From contig NZ_LJJE01000082.1 of assembly GCF_001854765.1 (NCBI RefSeq), positions 1 through 64,000 on the forward strand: 64,000 nucleotides of DNA. The letters run 5' to 3'. Position numbers and translations under genes: made by a program. Below, piece after piece: positions 1 through 8,700 of the stretch (positions within the stretch are counted from its first letter, which is position 1; every line of letters starts with the position of its first letter). The notes under the pieces were generated by a model. The model did not search any database, was not told the origin of the DNA, and saw only the letters and a list, made by a program, of their open reading frames with translations. The DNA comes from Vibrio sonorensis (GTDB taxonomy: Bacteria; Pseudomonadota; Gammaproteobacteria; Enterobacterales; Vibrionaceae).

Positions 1-28
1 GACTCCTTGGGAGTATTTAGCAAGGCAT

Positions 29-130
29 AAAAGTAGGAAAAACTCTAATTTAGAGTGCCACTAAAACAGGGAGGGTTACAAAAGTAGGAAAAACTCTAAT
101 TTAGAGTGCCACTAAAACAGGGAGGGTTAC
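29..130. repeat. 51-bp tandem duplication with internal palindrome
   Basis: A 51-bp unit occurs twice, head to tail, at 29-79 and 80-130 with no difference that I can see. Each unit contains the perfect inverted repeat ACTCTAA-T-TTAGAGT. The first 323 bases hold no convincing gene. Apart from this repeat and the hairpin at 222-249, I see nothing recognisable there. The stretch lies downstream of the last gene of the minus-strand polysaccharide operon. The palindrome could be a protein-binding site or part of a small repeat family; this is inference. Confidence 0.9.
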
Positions 131-221
131 AATGGATTAACCTGACCAGTTAGTATTATTGCAGTTTAGATGAAGCTTGGCAGGGCATAGTTAGATATAT
201 AATTAGATACTATAGTCAAAG

Positions 222-249
222 CAGGCCGAACCTGTACAACGGTGGCCTG
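222..249. other. Imperfect hairpin downstream of the polysaccharide operon
   Basis: CAGGCC pairs with GGCCTG, and after a small bulge ACC pairs with GGT around a short loop. On the minus strand it lies about 75 bases past the stop codon of the last operon gene, so it could help end transcription. No U-tract follows on either strand, so it is not a classic intrinsic terminator. Confidence 0.4.
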
Positions 250-323
250 ACTGCGAACGAATCAGAAAGACTTTGCTGGGAAATTTGCAAAACTGTGGCC
301 AATTTTAGTTGACCACTACAGTG

Positions 324-671
324 TTAGTTAGAAGACTGATAGAGGTACGCATCCATAGTAACCATTTTTCCATTTGCATCCCATGTAATTATATCCGTCC
401 CAAGAAAGGTACTATCATCTAGCTTTAGGTTAAACTCAATAATGCTGTAATGTTCGTTAGCGACTAGTATCTTTTTAGGTTCAAATAAAAGGGTATTTGT
501 ACTATCAAATATGCCTTTTATGTAGTTGTGAACTGCTTTCTGACCTTTTACCGTTCCTGCGGGATCAGTTAAAACAAACCCCTCAGAGAAGAAGTCACAT
601 ACCTTTTCAATATTCTTTTCATTGAAAGCCTGAACGTAAGCTTCGGTTAGTATAAGTATATCTGTTTTCAT
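324..671 (-). CDS. NTF2/SnoaL-like fold small protein
   Basis: A protein of about 115 residues with the layout of the NTF2/SnoaL-like superfamily: an N-terminal helix (YVQAFNEKNIEKVCDFF), a loop with TDPAGTVKG, and alternating strands ending in TMDAYLYQ. Such folds serve as small enzymes or binding proteins, and the substrate cannot be read from sequence. I start at the ATG at 671 because AGAGG sits 8 bases upstream. A longer reading from a TTG at 704 would overlap the preceding gene. It is the last gene of the minus-strand polysaccharide operon, so a role in sugar modification is possible but unproven. Confidence 0.7.
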   Translation of the reverse strand: MKTDILILTEAYVQAFNEKNIEKVCDFFSEGFVLTDPAGTVKGQKAVHNYIKGIFDSTNTLLFEPKKILVANEHYSIIEFNLKLDDSTFLGTDIITWDANGKMVTMDAYLYQSSN

Positions 672-690
672 TGGGTTAGCCTCTGTAGTT

Positions 691-1665
691 TTATTTAAAG
701 CCAAAACTTATTAATTTTAAAATTTCTTTAGTTTTTCTTCTCTTGGTAGCTTGAACAAGTTTTCTTTTCTTTAGTGTTTTACCTATTTCTTTTAACGCGT
801 CAATTTTTGCACGTAAAAAAATGTTTGCCTGTCCGAGAAGTAAAAATTTTACAAACGCAACGCAGGTCATGAGAAGATGTAAGGGCAGTGTAACAAGTAA
901 AAGTATGTGCGGCATATTTTTTAAATAAACCCATACGAGATTCCTATGCCCATAGTAAACAGAAAAGTCACTATGCTTTCCCCCAGAAGTACCGCCACCC
1001 ACATGATAAACAACTGCACTGTCTACAAATAATGAATCATATTTCAATAGTTGAAGCCTGAACCCCAAATCGACGTCTTCCATATAACAGAAGAAGTCTT
1101 CGTCAAACCCTCCAGCCTCAAGAAATGCGAGTCTATTGTACAGAGCTGCTCCCGCGCACGGAGAAAAGATATACCGGTGATACTGGTTCTCTACAGAATT
1201 CTCTTTACCGTGATATGCTCTCCAAGCAATACCTGATGCATGATAAACATCACCAACACCATCTAATTTAGTTGAATCTGGATAGCAAATTTGCTTGGAG
1301 CCAAAAGATCCAACTGTAGGGTTCTCATTGGCGGCTATCAACAATTCTTCCAGCCAATTTTCTTTGGGGAAAGCGTCTGGGTTGAGTAAAGCAACATAGT
1401 GGCTATTGCAATTTTTAATAGCCAAGTTATTTGCAGCCGCAAAACCCAAATTAGTTTCGAGTTTGCAAAGTTTAATATTCCCTAGAAGAGACTCTGGGAT
1501 GAGTGATATGGAACTATCACTACTATTATTGTCAACTAGAATTATTTCATTAGCTTTGTAGGTCTGCTTAGACAACCTTGACAGGCATTCAAGGAGTAAC
1601 TCCCCAGAATTCCAGTTAACAATTATGACGGACACTGTTTTATCCGTCGCTTTCAATTGTGGCAT
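691..1665 (-). CDS. GT2 family glycosyltransferase, rhamnosyltransferase-like
   Basis: A 324-residue protein with a GT-A fold family 2 domain. The N-terminus VSVIIVNWNSGELLLECL is the nucleotide-binding start, NPDAFP in the middle is the DxD-type motif, and YMEDVDLGFRLQ near residue 195 is the acceptor/catalytic ED motif. The order and spacing match bacterial rhamnosyltransferases of the WbbL/RfbF type. A hydrophobic stretch near residues 250-275 suggests membrane attachment at the cytoplasmic face. Given rmlBADC in the same operon, it probably adds L-rhamnose from dTDP-rhamnose to the growing O-polysaccharide. Donor and linkage are inferred. Confidence 0.85.
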   Translation of the reverse strand: MPQLKATDKTVSVIIVNWNSGELLLECLSRLSKQTYKANEIILVDNNSSDSSISLIPESLLGNIKLCKLETNLGFAAANNLAIKNCNSHYVALLNPDAFPKENWLEELLIAANENPTVGSFGSKQICYPDSTKLDGVGDVYHASGIAWRAYHGKENSVENQYHRYIFSPCAGAALYNRLAFLEAGGFDEDFFCYMEDVDLGFRLQLLKYDSLFVDSAVVYHVGGGTSGGKHSDFSVYYGHRNLVWVYLKNMPHILLLVTLPLHLLMTCVAFVKFLLLGQANIFLRAKIDALKEIGKTLKKRKLVQATKRRKTKEILKLISFGFK

Positions 1666-1667
1666 TA

Positions 1668-2582
1668 TTAAAACTTGTCTGCTATTCGTTTTATAATAGA
1701 CTTAGGTGCTTCGACAGTAGGAAGAGAAGCCGTCAAGTCCATATTATTCAGATAGTTCGCTACATGCTCACTTACCATGTTAGACAAGTTAGCTCCAAGC
1801 TGTTCGGTTGTATAACTTAGACTTTCTGCATGCTTATTTGCCTCATCTCGCCACCATTTTTCTTTCGCCAAATGATGAAACCTAGAGCCGCTCAATTCAA
1901 ATATCGCTCTAGCATAATCAAGAGCTTGCGCATCCTGAGTAAGTTCGGCTAGTGCTTTAACTTGGTTTCTACCAACAAGAAGGACACCCAGACCGTTGGA
2001 GTGGCTAAAGCTAAATGAAGGATAACTATCCTTTATTTCATTCCAGTACTGCTTAGCTCCAAATCCTTCGATCGCTACTGAGATATCATGAAACAGCACT
2101 ACACCTTTATCTTTTGATAGTTTAGGCAACCAAGTCTCAAAATCATGCTTCACTGCTTCATAGTGGTGGCATCCATCGATATGTAGAATTTCAATAGAGT
2201 TGTCTTCAAAAGTACTTAACGCATCGTCAAATAAGCCACGAAAAAGCGTCGTAGAAGGAAAATTGGTTGCAAAGAAATCTTTAAGGTCATGGTATACTTC
2301 TTCGTTGTAGCGACCCGTCGTATCGTCACCACCCCACGTATCCACGCCCGTAATCTCGCAATTTACTTTACATTCTTTAACCGCTTGAGAAAACGTCGAT
2401 AAGCTGTCCCCCCTGAAGACTCCAAGTTCTACTATAGATTTTGGTTCCATAAGCTCTACTAACCACGCAGCAAAGCTTAAATGTCCATGCCAATCAATTG
2501 CTCGGGTTAACCTTTGTGGCATGAACCGAAGGCTATAGGCTGATGGTTGTAATATTTCTGGTCTGGTTTCTTTTTGAGTCAT
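1668..2582 (-). CDS. Class I SAM-dependent methyltransferase (Methyltransf_24 type)
   Basis: A 304-residue protein. VELGVFRGDSLSTF near residue 50 is the SAM-binding motif I, followed by acidic motif II (TGVDTWGG) and the motif LHIDGCHHYEAVKHDFETW, which is typical of Methyltransf_24 enzymes that act on sugars or small metabolites. The C-terminal third is helical and may bind the polysaccharide or partner proteins. Two bases separate it from the GT2 gene downstream. In ABC-exported O-antigens, methylation of the non-reducing end can stop chain growth, so this is a candidate chain-capping or side-group methyltransferase. That role is inference. Confidence 0.75.
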   Translation of the reverse strand: MTQKETRPEILQPSAYSLRFMPQRLTRAIDWHGHLSFAAWLVELMEPKSIVELGVFRGDSLSTFSQAVKECKVNCEITGVDTWGGDDTTGRYNEEVYHDLKDFFATNFPSTTLFRGLFDDALSTFEDNSIEILHIDGCHHYEAVKHDFETWLPKLSKDKGVVLFHDISVAIEGFGAKQYWNEIKDSYPSFSFSHSNGLGVLLVGRNQVKALAELTQDAQALDYARAIFELSGSRFHHLAKEKWWRDEANKHAESLSYTTEQLGANLSNMVSEHVANYLNNMDLTASLPTVEAPKSIIKRIADKF

Positions 2583-2586
2583 AATA

Positions 2587-4014
2587 TTAATCTTTTACTT
2601 TGATAATTTTATGGTTGAAGTCTTTTAAAGAACTGTCACTAATAATCCCGCTATATTTTTGATAGTTAAAAGACATCTCCCCCTTTTTCTTTTGTAAAGC
2701 TTCTTCTAACCTTTCTATTAGCTCGTCTTTTATTGGATCATAAGTAACTATGTTTTCAGAGATATGTCTTAGTTCTTTTTCAGTCCTATTGGCAAACGAG
2801 TTAGTTACCGTCGGAATACCTGACGCAGCAGTCTGATAGGCTATCACTCCCGGATGAGCTGAATATATTAACGACACCACTACATCACATGTCTTAATCA
2901 GAGAAATATATTCTTCTTTTGGCAGCTTACTTATTACATTGATTCTATTATTGTTCACACTATACGAATAATCTGTATCTACAGTGCCAACCAAAAACAA
3001 CTCATACCCGCTATACTTTTCACAAAAATCCATTATTGATGAAAGTATATCTTCAGGCATATTACGCGTATTAAAAGCCTCTGGTCTGAAATAAAAAAAC
3101 AGTCTTTTATTTTTCTTTAAATCTATATCGTCGATAATGTCTATTCTAGGAGCTGTAATGTGGCTATTCTTACTTGCTAATAGACCTTGCTCCTTAACAA
3201 AATCACGTAAAAAACGAGTAGAGAACACTATATTCTTCGACTTGTAGAGAGCCGATTGACACCTAGCATACATAGACCCAAATGGAGAGAAACCAGCTTC
3301 GTAGTCTTGGCAGTAATAAACAGTCTTGCTTATATCGTCGAAGATATCGATTGATTGAAAAAACGTCTCTGTATCAAAGCAGTATATAAGAGAGGGTCTT
3401 TTATCCAAAAGTTTAATATCGTCCAGATTATAGGCATTTATATTACTACCATATTTAGTCAGTAAATCAATATTTTCCGCTCCGTTGGTTACATAAACTT
3501 TCACTTCATCAAAAAGGTTAAACGAATCAGATATATCATCGAAAAAGCTTGTGTATCCAGCAAAAAAAAGATCACTTCTTAAATAGGGTAGAAGTATAAC
3601 AAGGACATTCGATCTGTTTTCTTTCCTTAACGCTTCATTAGTATATTTTTTCCAGTTATTTTTTCCGTGCAGGTGTTTTGGATAAAATAATCCTTTACCG
3701 AGAGAGGCTTCACTCTTAGATTGAGAATAAACATTTTTATAGCTCCATTGCCTTTTCTCATTAGCTCCATGTATACAAAAATGAATATACCCACAAGCTT
3801 GCTCCCCGTTTACGACTGCTCTTTTAACATCCTCATTTTTATGCAAATAGAATTTTTCGTCAAAATCAATTGGAGACTCTTCATTATGAGCTAACTTGTA
3901 AACTCCATCAAAAAACCATTCGAGCGACTTATTCGCATATTCTGATGAGAGGTGAGCAGACGCAATAGATTCACTAAATTTATTTCGCCATTGGCTATTT
4001 TTAGACTTCCACAT
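2587..4014 (-). CDS. WsaF-like glycosyltransferase
   Basis: A 475-residue protein. The C-terminal 350 residues look like a GT-B glycosyltransferase related to the rhamnosyltransferase WsaF: VYYCQDYEAGFSPFGS resembles the family's QDxE motif, and FYFRPEAFNTRN opens the C-terminal Rossmann half. SAHPGVIAYQTAASGIPTVTN is the donor-binding region with the conserved E/Q-type loop. The N-terminal 110 residues are a separate piece containing FDEKFYLHKNEDVKRAV, a motif often seen as a linker domain in large polysaccharide glycosyltransferases. It overlaps the upstream gene by 14 bases, suggesting translational coupling. A rhamnosyltransferase role fits the operon. Confidence 0.7.
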   Translation of the reverse strand: MWKSKNSQWRNKFSESIASAHLSSEYANKSLEWFFDGVYKLAHNEESPIDFDEKFYLHKNEDVKRAVVNGEQACGYIHFCIHGANEKRQWSYKNVYSQSKSEASLGKGLFYPKHLHGKNNWKKYTNEALRKENRSNVLVILLPYLRSDLFFAGYTSFFDDISDSFNLFDEVKVYVTNGAENIDLLTKYGSNINAYNLDDIKLLDKRPSLIYCFDTETFFQSIDIFDDISKTVYYCQDYEAGFSPFGSMYARCQSALYKSKNIVFSTRFLRDFVKEQGLLASKNSHITAPRIDIIDDIDLKKNKRLFFYFRPEAFNTRNMPEDILSSIMDFCEKYSGYELFLVGTVDTDYSYSVNNNRINVISKLPKEEYISLIKTCDVVVSLIYSAHPGVIAYQTAASGIPTVTNSFANRTEKELRHISENIVTYDPIKDELIERLEEALQKKKGEMSFNYQKYSGIISDSSLKDFNHKIIKVKD

Positions 4015-5638
4015 TTAAAATCTTTTTTGCCTCCACTTGTAAATCATCTGAAAGAATGGGGAGTAACGTTAAAGCTGCTTGTCTACTTCCAATCGCGTGA
4101 AGCGCTCGTATCAAGGTAAAAGCGGCTGTACTGTCATTAGGCATTACCTGATGGGCTCTCCTTAAGTATTTAAGCGCTATTTTGGGGAACCCAAGATCCA
4201 AAAGTGTACAGCCCATACCATGATTTACACCTAAGCTATCTGGTAAATTCTTGCTCGATTTCCAAAAATGGAATAACGCCTTATACTTGTCACCACGCGT
4301 AAAATAATATTCAGCTAATCTGACACTAAGAATCGGCGATTTGACAAAATAGCCTCTGAGAGTTCGTATAGCCTCTTCTATTTGACCATGCTCACCTTTA
4401 AAGGTAAAAAAGTCTATCATTCTTTCTAAAGCAAAAATTTTGTCTTCCTCAACAACATATTCTGCCTCCTTTGCTTTTTCCAACATCCACTTATACACCA
4501 TATCAAGAGTCATCCTATCCCTCTGACGAATGTTCCATTTAAGTGCACTTTGAAGTTTGGGAACATCAGGAGTCTTCTTAGAAATCTCACGTGTGATTAA
4601 CTGCTGACGAAGTATAACTATGTCCGAAAATTCTCTTTCGTCACGTTTACGTATTTCGTCTATTTTATCTGAAAAAGGTAAAACCGGATTAGCTACCGTT
4701 GTGTTTGAAGCACTAATTATAGAAGATGAGTTAATAAAAGTGTCAGTTACAGGATCATTTAATGCGTATTTTGGTAGCTTATTCAATATAAGTTTAAGTT
4801 CCTCGTATTCTTCGCGATCTCCCGTTTGATATTTCCAACTACCTTCATCAATACACCAAGTATCTGCCTTATTACAGTCAAGTATATCCGTTACAAACGA
4901 AAACTCTTGATCGAAAGCCTCAATCCAGTACCTAAATAAAACGACGAGATGCTCATCAAGCGTGTTCCAATCATAATCAAAAACGCTACCCCGTCTCAAC
5001 AACTTATTAGAAACTTCACGAAAGTCTACTTTTTGAATCATCGACATGACAAAGGGGTTATTTGAGCATGATTCCAACCAAAGGAAGCACTCAGGCCCAA
5101 TACCATTGAACATATGATCCGCTACGTACTGTGTCCTAACGGAATAGCTTAAAGTTTTCCTTATAGCAGAAACACACCCAAGATAGATCATGTCTTTAGC
5201 CATGAACGGCAGACTAATTGAAATATGTTCAACAGCCAATTTATCCGAGGATACAAAAGATTTAACTTTTTCTGCTTCAAGATCTAGCGAAATAAACGCA
5301 TCAACGACATCCTTACGGAGAAGAAATTTGTCTGTACGACCTTTAAGAACTAGGCTATCGCTAGCAATTACACTTAGACCTGCATCTAAGGTCCTCCACT
5401 GTCTAAAGATATTTGCAGGGCCGCCTACATCTAAACCCGAAGAACCCACCACTTTTATGCCTTGCCTTATTACCCAATCAAAGAGCTCCCTATTGGAAGA
5501 AATATCCTCATGCCATGTAGATATGACAACATCAATAGCCTCTGGTGTTTTACTCAGCTTATAGAGTATACAGTCTATAATTAATAAAAACTCTTCTGTA
5601 TCTCTGATCGCACCATTTAATAGAATCACTTTTTTCAT
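4001..5638 (-). CDS. WavE-like LPS synthesis protein with C-terminal TPR-like repeats
   Basis: A 545-residue protein. The N-terminal half resembles the WavE family of Vibrio LPS synthesis proteins: VILLNGAIRD at the start, VVISTWHEDIS, NIFRQWRTLDAGL and VLKGRTDKFL follow the family order (RGP-I, STW, NRQ-ST-GL, K-R-TD). The last 150 residues form helical repeats (AEYYFTRGDKYKALFHFW, GCTLLDLGFPKIALKYL) that look like TPRs and could bind partner glycosyltransferases. It overlaps the upstream RgpF-like gene by 4 bases (ATGA). The catalytic function of WavE proteins is not firmly established; a glycosyltransferase role is likely. Confidence 0.65.
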   Translation of the reverse strand: MKKVILLNGAIRDTEEFLLIIDCILYKLSKTPEAIDVVISTWHEDISSNRELFDWVIRQGIKVVGSSGLDVGGPANIFRQWRTLDAGLSVIASDSLVLKGRTDKFLLRKDVVDAFISLDLEAEKVKSFVSSDKLAVEHISISLPFMAKDMIYLGCVSAIRKTLSYSVRTQYVADHMFNGIGPECFLWLESCSNNPFVMSMIQKVDFREVSNKLLRRGSVFDYDWNTLDEHLVVLFRYWIEAFDQEFSFVTDILDCNKADTWCIDEGSWKYQTGDREEYEELKLILNKLPKYALNDPVTDTFINSSSIISASNTTVANPVLPFSDKIDEIRKRDEREFSDIVILRQQLITREISKKTPDVPKLQSALKWNIRQRDRMTLDMVYKWMLEKAKEAEYVVEEDKIFALERMIDFFTFKGEHGQIEEAIRTLRGYFVKSPILSVRLAEYYFTRGDKYKALFHFWKSSKNLPDSLGVNHGMGCTLLDLGFPKIALKYLRRAHQVMPNDSTAAFTLIRALHAIGSRQAALTLLPILSDDLQVEAKKILNVEV

Positions 5639-6654
5639 AGTAGTTGCTCTTTATCAGCTAGTTCTTCGATTGTTAAGCACTCGCCTTTATTAACTCGTGT
5701 AAGGTGGCCAAAATAACGTTCCAAGGAGTGAATGCAACAGCCATCTAATTGACTATTTTCTTCTTCAAACTTGTATAAATGCAAATTCATCTCATCAAGA
5801 AGCTTTAGAAATGAGCGAGTACCAAAAAACATTGTTCCCGGTATAAAATATGATTTGACTGACTCAACTTTACTTCCAACAAGATGAGACAGCCATGGCA
5901 TATTATTCTCAAGGTGATCCTGTATTGGGAACTTTTCTACTCCTACCAACGTACAAGTTTCTGGGACAACGGTTGATAAAAGGCGATCAGAAATGCTTTT
6001 ATTTCCAACCAATAACCTTATATTCCTCTTGAACCAATCCCCTTTATCATTCAGATGCTCAGATCTCTTAGTGTGAATTTTAATAAAGCAAGCGTATCTA
6101 TCTAAATCTACAAGCTTGATCGAAATTAAAAATGGGAAAATATCTCTGCCATGGTTCGGAAATTTAACTACGACCAATCTATCATTATCCATATTGCGTT
6201 CGAACAGTTCAGCTATACTATCAAAGGGGGTACTGACTACAATGTCATAATCGATAAATTTACTTATATTATCTATTATTTCGACCGCTTCATCTTCATA
6301 GTATGCATGGACAAAAATTATTTTTTTGTTACCTGTTTTGAACTCTACTTTGAAGTTTTCTACTTCCTGTCCGTTGTTAGCAATTTCTAATTTGTAAATT
6401 CGGTCACTAATGGATTCTATTGAAAAAAAGTTTTTTGTCTCATACTTTTCTGTTACTGGCATTGGACGAGTTCGGCTATAAATGTCGCTTCTGTTTTTTA
6501 GATTTATGATACGCTTTTTTATATTTATCAAAGGATAGAAAATACTGCGCGCCAAGAACCGAAAAGGATGATTAATAATAAAATTCAAATCTCTTTCACT
6601 TTTTTCTATTCGTTCAGTAAGCTCCACTATTTTAATGTAATCATTTAAGTTCAT
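5635..6654 (-). CDS. RgpF-like rhamnan synthesis protein
   Basis: A 339-residue protein related to the rhamnan synthesis F (RgpF) family. The diagnostic run is KFPNHGRDIFPFL near residue 175, followed by CFIKIHTKRSEHL and, near residue 265, IPGTMFFGTRSFL. RgpF proteins help build rhamnose-glucose polysaccharides, probably as rhamnosyltransferases. The first 45 residues are a helix that may form a coiled coil. Its start touches the preceding WavE-like gene (6655) with no gap and its stop overlaps the next gene. The dTDP-rhamnose genes upstream support a rhamnan backbone. Confidence 0.75.
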   Translation of the reverse strand: MNLNDYIKIVELTERIEKSERDLNFIINHPFRFLARSIFYPLINIKKRIINLKNRSDIYSRTRPMPVTEKYETKNFFSIESISDRIYKLEIANNGQEVENFKVEFKTGNKKIIFVHAYYEDEAVEIIDNISKFIDYDIVVSTPFDSIAELFERNMDNDRLVVVKFPNHGRDIFPFLISIKLVDLDRYACFIKIHTKRSEHLNDKGDWFKRNIRLLVGNKSISDRLLSTVVPETCTLVGVEKFPIQDHLENNMPWLSHLVGSKVESVKSYFIPGTMFFGTRSFLKLLDEMNLHLYKFEEENSQLDGCCIHSLERYFGHLTRVNKGECLTIEELADKEQLL

Positions 6655-7950
6655 TTATTTACCTTTTTTTTTCATTACATTTCTAGCATAAAATTCTGTT
6701 GCAAAGGGGAGCTTATATTTAAAAAACTCTATCGCTTTCCTCGGTAAAACTCTACTGAGAACTCTATGAATAGGAGAGTTGGTAATACTGATATTTAATT
6801 CCTTCCTAAGAAAGTCGTTTTCTCTCCTCAAGGCTGTTATCTGCTCGTGGTAACGTTTACTAGCTGAATCATTTTCATTTTTCACAAAAAAGTGTTGGGC
6901 AGCTCCTCTAATAACATTCTTCTTACTTATAGAGCAATTTGCTTTAGCACTAGGTAGGTCACTGTACTTTTTTGAGAAAGACTCATAGCTGTTGAATATA
7001 TCAATATCTATTTTAAACATATTCAATGGTTCTTTGTCCGAAATTAGTTCTACTAGCCTATTTTTTGTTTCGTGATCTATGACTCTATTAATTGCAGACA
7101 CAAAAGAGTGATCAGCAATTACATCACTTTGCTCTCCACCAATAATTTTAATATCCTTGTCGAATAAAAAAGCGTCAGACATTGATTTTAGTTCAATATC
7201 AATATTTTTATACTCTCCCCAGCCAACTTTGAAGTATCTATCTAATATCAACCACCAAGCTTGAACCACATCAGAAATAATTGCGGTATTAACAATGTCT
7301 TCACATTGTTCTGATCTTCTATCAGCAATTTCACTTATATGTGGCAGGTTCCAATAGAAATGCTGCTTAAAGAGCCTACAATCTTTAAATGGGTGAAAAA
7401 AGAAAGTTTGTTCGACGGCTAGTCGATTATACAATAGCTCCATATCAGCTGACATATTTATCAGTTTCATCAGATCTTCAAAGTGCCCAAAAAATTGAGC
7501 ATCGCCACATAGAAATGGATAAGCCATCTGTGAATATTCAATAAGAATCTTATGTTTTAGACCTACTTCGGCGAAATCTTCAGCTACCGGGGTACCTGAC
7601 ACGAAATCATGAAGCATAGCTTCATGATTATCGGCTAAGTCTACACGAGTTCTGAGAACAAACTGATCTTTGTTATTTAACTTTGATAAGCCGTAGTATA
7701 GAGAGAGCATCTGATGTAGTTGATGTCCCCCTTTAAGTACTAGTCGTGGCTCTTCGATCTCAATTATATCTATATTAGAGTGTACGAGTTGTTTTCTTAG
7801 ACCTTGATAACTGTCTATTTCACCAATCCAAGTGGAGAACACTATCTGATCAACTAACCCTTGCTCTCTCCAATCAGTATAGTTTTTCAGCTTATTTAGT
7901 AGCTTATTAGCATCTCGTACGAGCCCACAAATTATTACAGAAACAGCCAT
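6655..7950 (-). CDS. WavE-like LPS synthesis protein
   Basis: A 431-residue protein, second WavE-like gene of the operon. It begins VSVIICGLVRDANK and contains IVFSTWIGE, GHQLHQMLSLYYGL and FVLRTRVDLAD, the same order of motifs as the protein at 4001-5638 but with a different C-terminus. That C-terminus ends in a helix (EQITALRRENDFLRKEL) that may form a coiled coil and a basic tail. It probably acts at the cytoplasmic face in polysaccharide assembly. Two divergent family members in one operon suggest two different linkages or acceptors. Confidence 0.65.
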   Translation of the reverse strand: MAVSVIICGLVRDANKLLNKLKNYTDWREQGLVDQIVFSTWIGEIDSYQGLRKQLVHSNIDIIEIEEPRLVLKGGHQLHQMLSLYYGLSKLNNKDQFVLRTRVDLADNHEAMLHDFVSGTPVAEDFAEVGLKHKILIEYSQMAYPFLCGDAQFFGHFEDLMKLINMSADMELLYNRLAVEQTFFFHPFKDCRLFKQHFYWNLPHISEIADRRSEQCEDIVNTAIISDVVQAWWLILDRYFKVGWGEYKNIDIELKSMSDAFLFDKDIKIIGGEQSDVIADHSFVSAINRVIDHETKNRLVELISDKEPLNMFKIDIDIFNSYESFSKKYSDLPSAKANCSISKKNVIRGAAQHFFVKNENDSASKRYHEQITALRRENDFLRKELNISITNSPIHRVLSRVLPRKAIEFFKYKLPFATEFYARNVMKKKGK

Positions 7951-7971
7951 TTTTGTCGTACCTTGTTTATC

Positions 7972-8700
7972 CTAACTATACATATTTCTATACAATTCTA
8001 ATCCTTCTTTGAAAGAGCCATCGTAATAGATCTTTCCTTTCTCTATGATAATTAGTCTATTGCAAACGTCTTCAAAATCATCGGGACCATGAGTAGCAAT
8101 AAACGCAGTATCGGCTAATCCGATAGTTTCTGTTAGTTTCTCATTAGCTTTTTTCATAAAAAACTCGTCCCCGCCTCCAAGAACTTCATCTAAGACCAAG
8201 ATTTTAGGCTCTTCACTTATTGCAATGGCAAAGGCAAGGCGACTTTTATATCCAGTGGATAGATGCTTGAACTGTTTATACCTATCTTCACTCAAGTCAC
8301 AAAAATCTAGAATCTCCTCTCTAATAGCTGGTATATTTTCTTTAGATATATTTTTGTATATCAGAGAGAGATTAATGTTCTCTTGGACACTGAGCTCTTC
8401 TTCAAGACCTATACCTGCTGCGAGTACAGCTGTAGGCTTGTCACTTGTCCAGACACTGCCAGATGTACAAGGGTAGATTCCCGACAAAACTTTTAAAAAA
8501 TTCGTTTTACCATTGCCATTTCTGCCAACAACACAGATTTTATCGCCTTTACTGGCAGTGAAAGATGGTATAGAGAGTATGTTCTTCTTCTCTGTCGTAA
8601 ACGACCTAATATTGATTATTAGGCTCTTAAGCGACTGATGCCTATCAGAAGCAGGGACATCTAGTTTTACGTCCTCAAATTTAACTGTCGCAACATTCAT
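7972..8700 (-). CDS. wzt: Polysaccharide ABC exporter, ATP-binding subunit (Wzt-like)
   Basis: A 242-residue ATPase of the polysaccharide/polyol exporter family. Walker A is GRNGNGKT at residues 59-66 (Asn where Ser/Cys is usual), the signature is LSTGYKSRL, Walker B is ILVLDEVLGG, and the H-loop is IATHGPDD. It overlaps wzm by 4 bases, so the two are translationally coupled. Together they would export undecaprenyl-linked polysaccharide across the inner membrane. It ends soon after the nucleotide-binding domain and lacks the C-terminal carbohydrate-binding domain of E. coli O8/O9a Wzt, so recognition of a capped chain end by this subunit is not expected. Confidence 0.88.
   Translation of the reverse strand: MNVATVKFEDVKLDVPASDRHQSLKSLIINIRSFTTEKKNILSIPSFTASKGDKICVVGRNGNGKTNFLKVLSGIYPCTSGSVWTSDKPTAVLAAGIGLEEELSVQENINLSLIYKNISKENIPAIREEILDFCDLSEDRYKQFKHLSTGYKSRLAFAIAISEEPKILVLDEVLGGGDEFFMKKANEKLTETIGLADTAFIATHGPDDFEDVCNRLIIIEKGKIYYDGSFKEGLELYRNMYS

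Noticed and set aside
222..249. Hairpin as an integron attC site
   Set aside because: It lacks the core sites and the length of Vibrio attC repeats, and no cassette genes or repeats of it are present.
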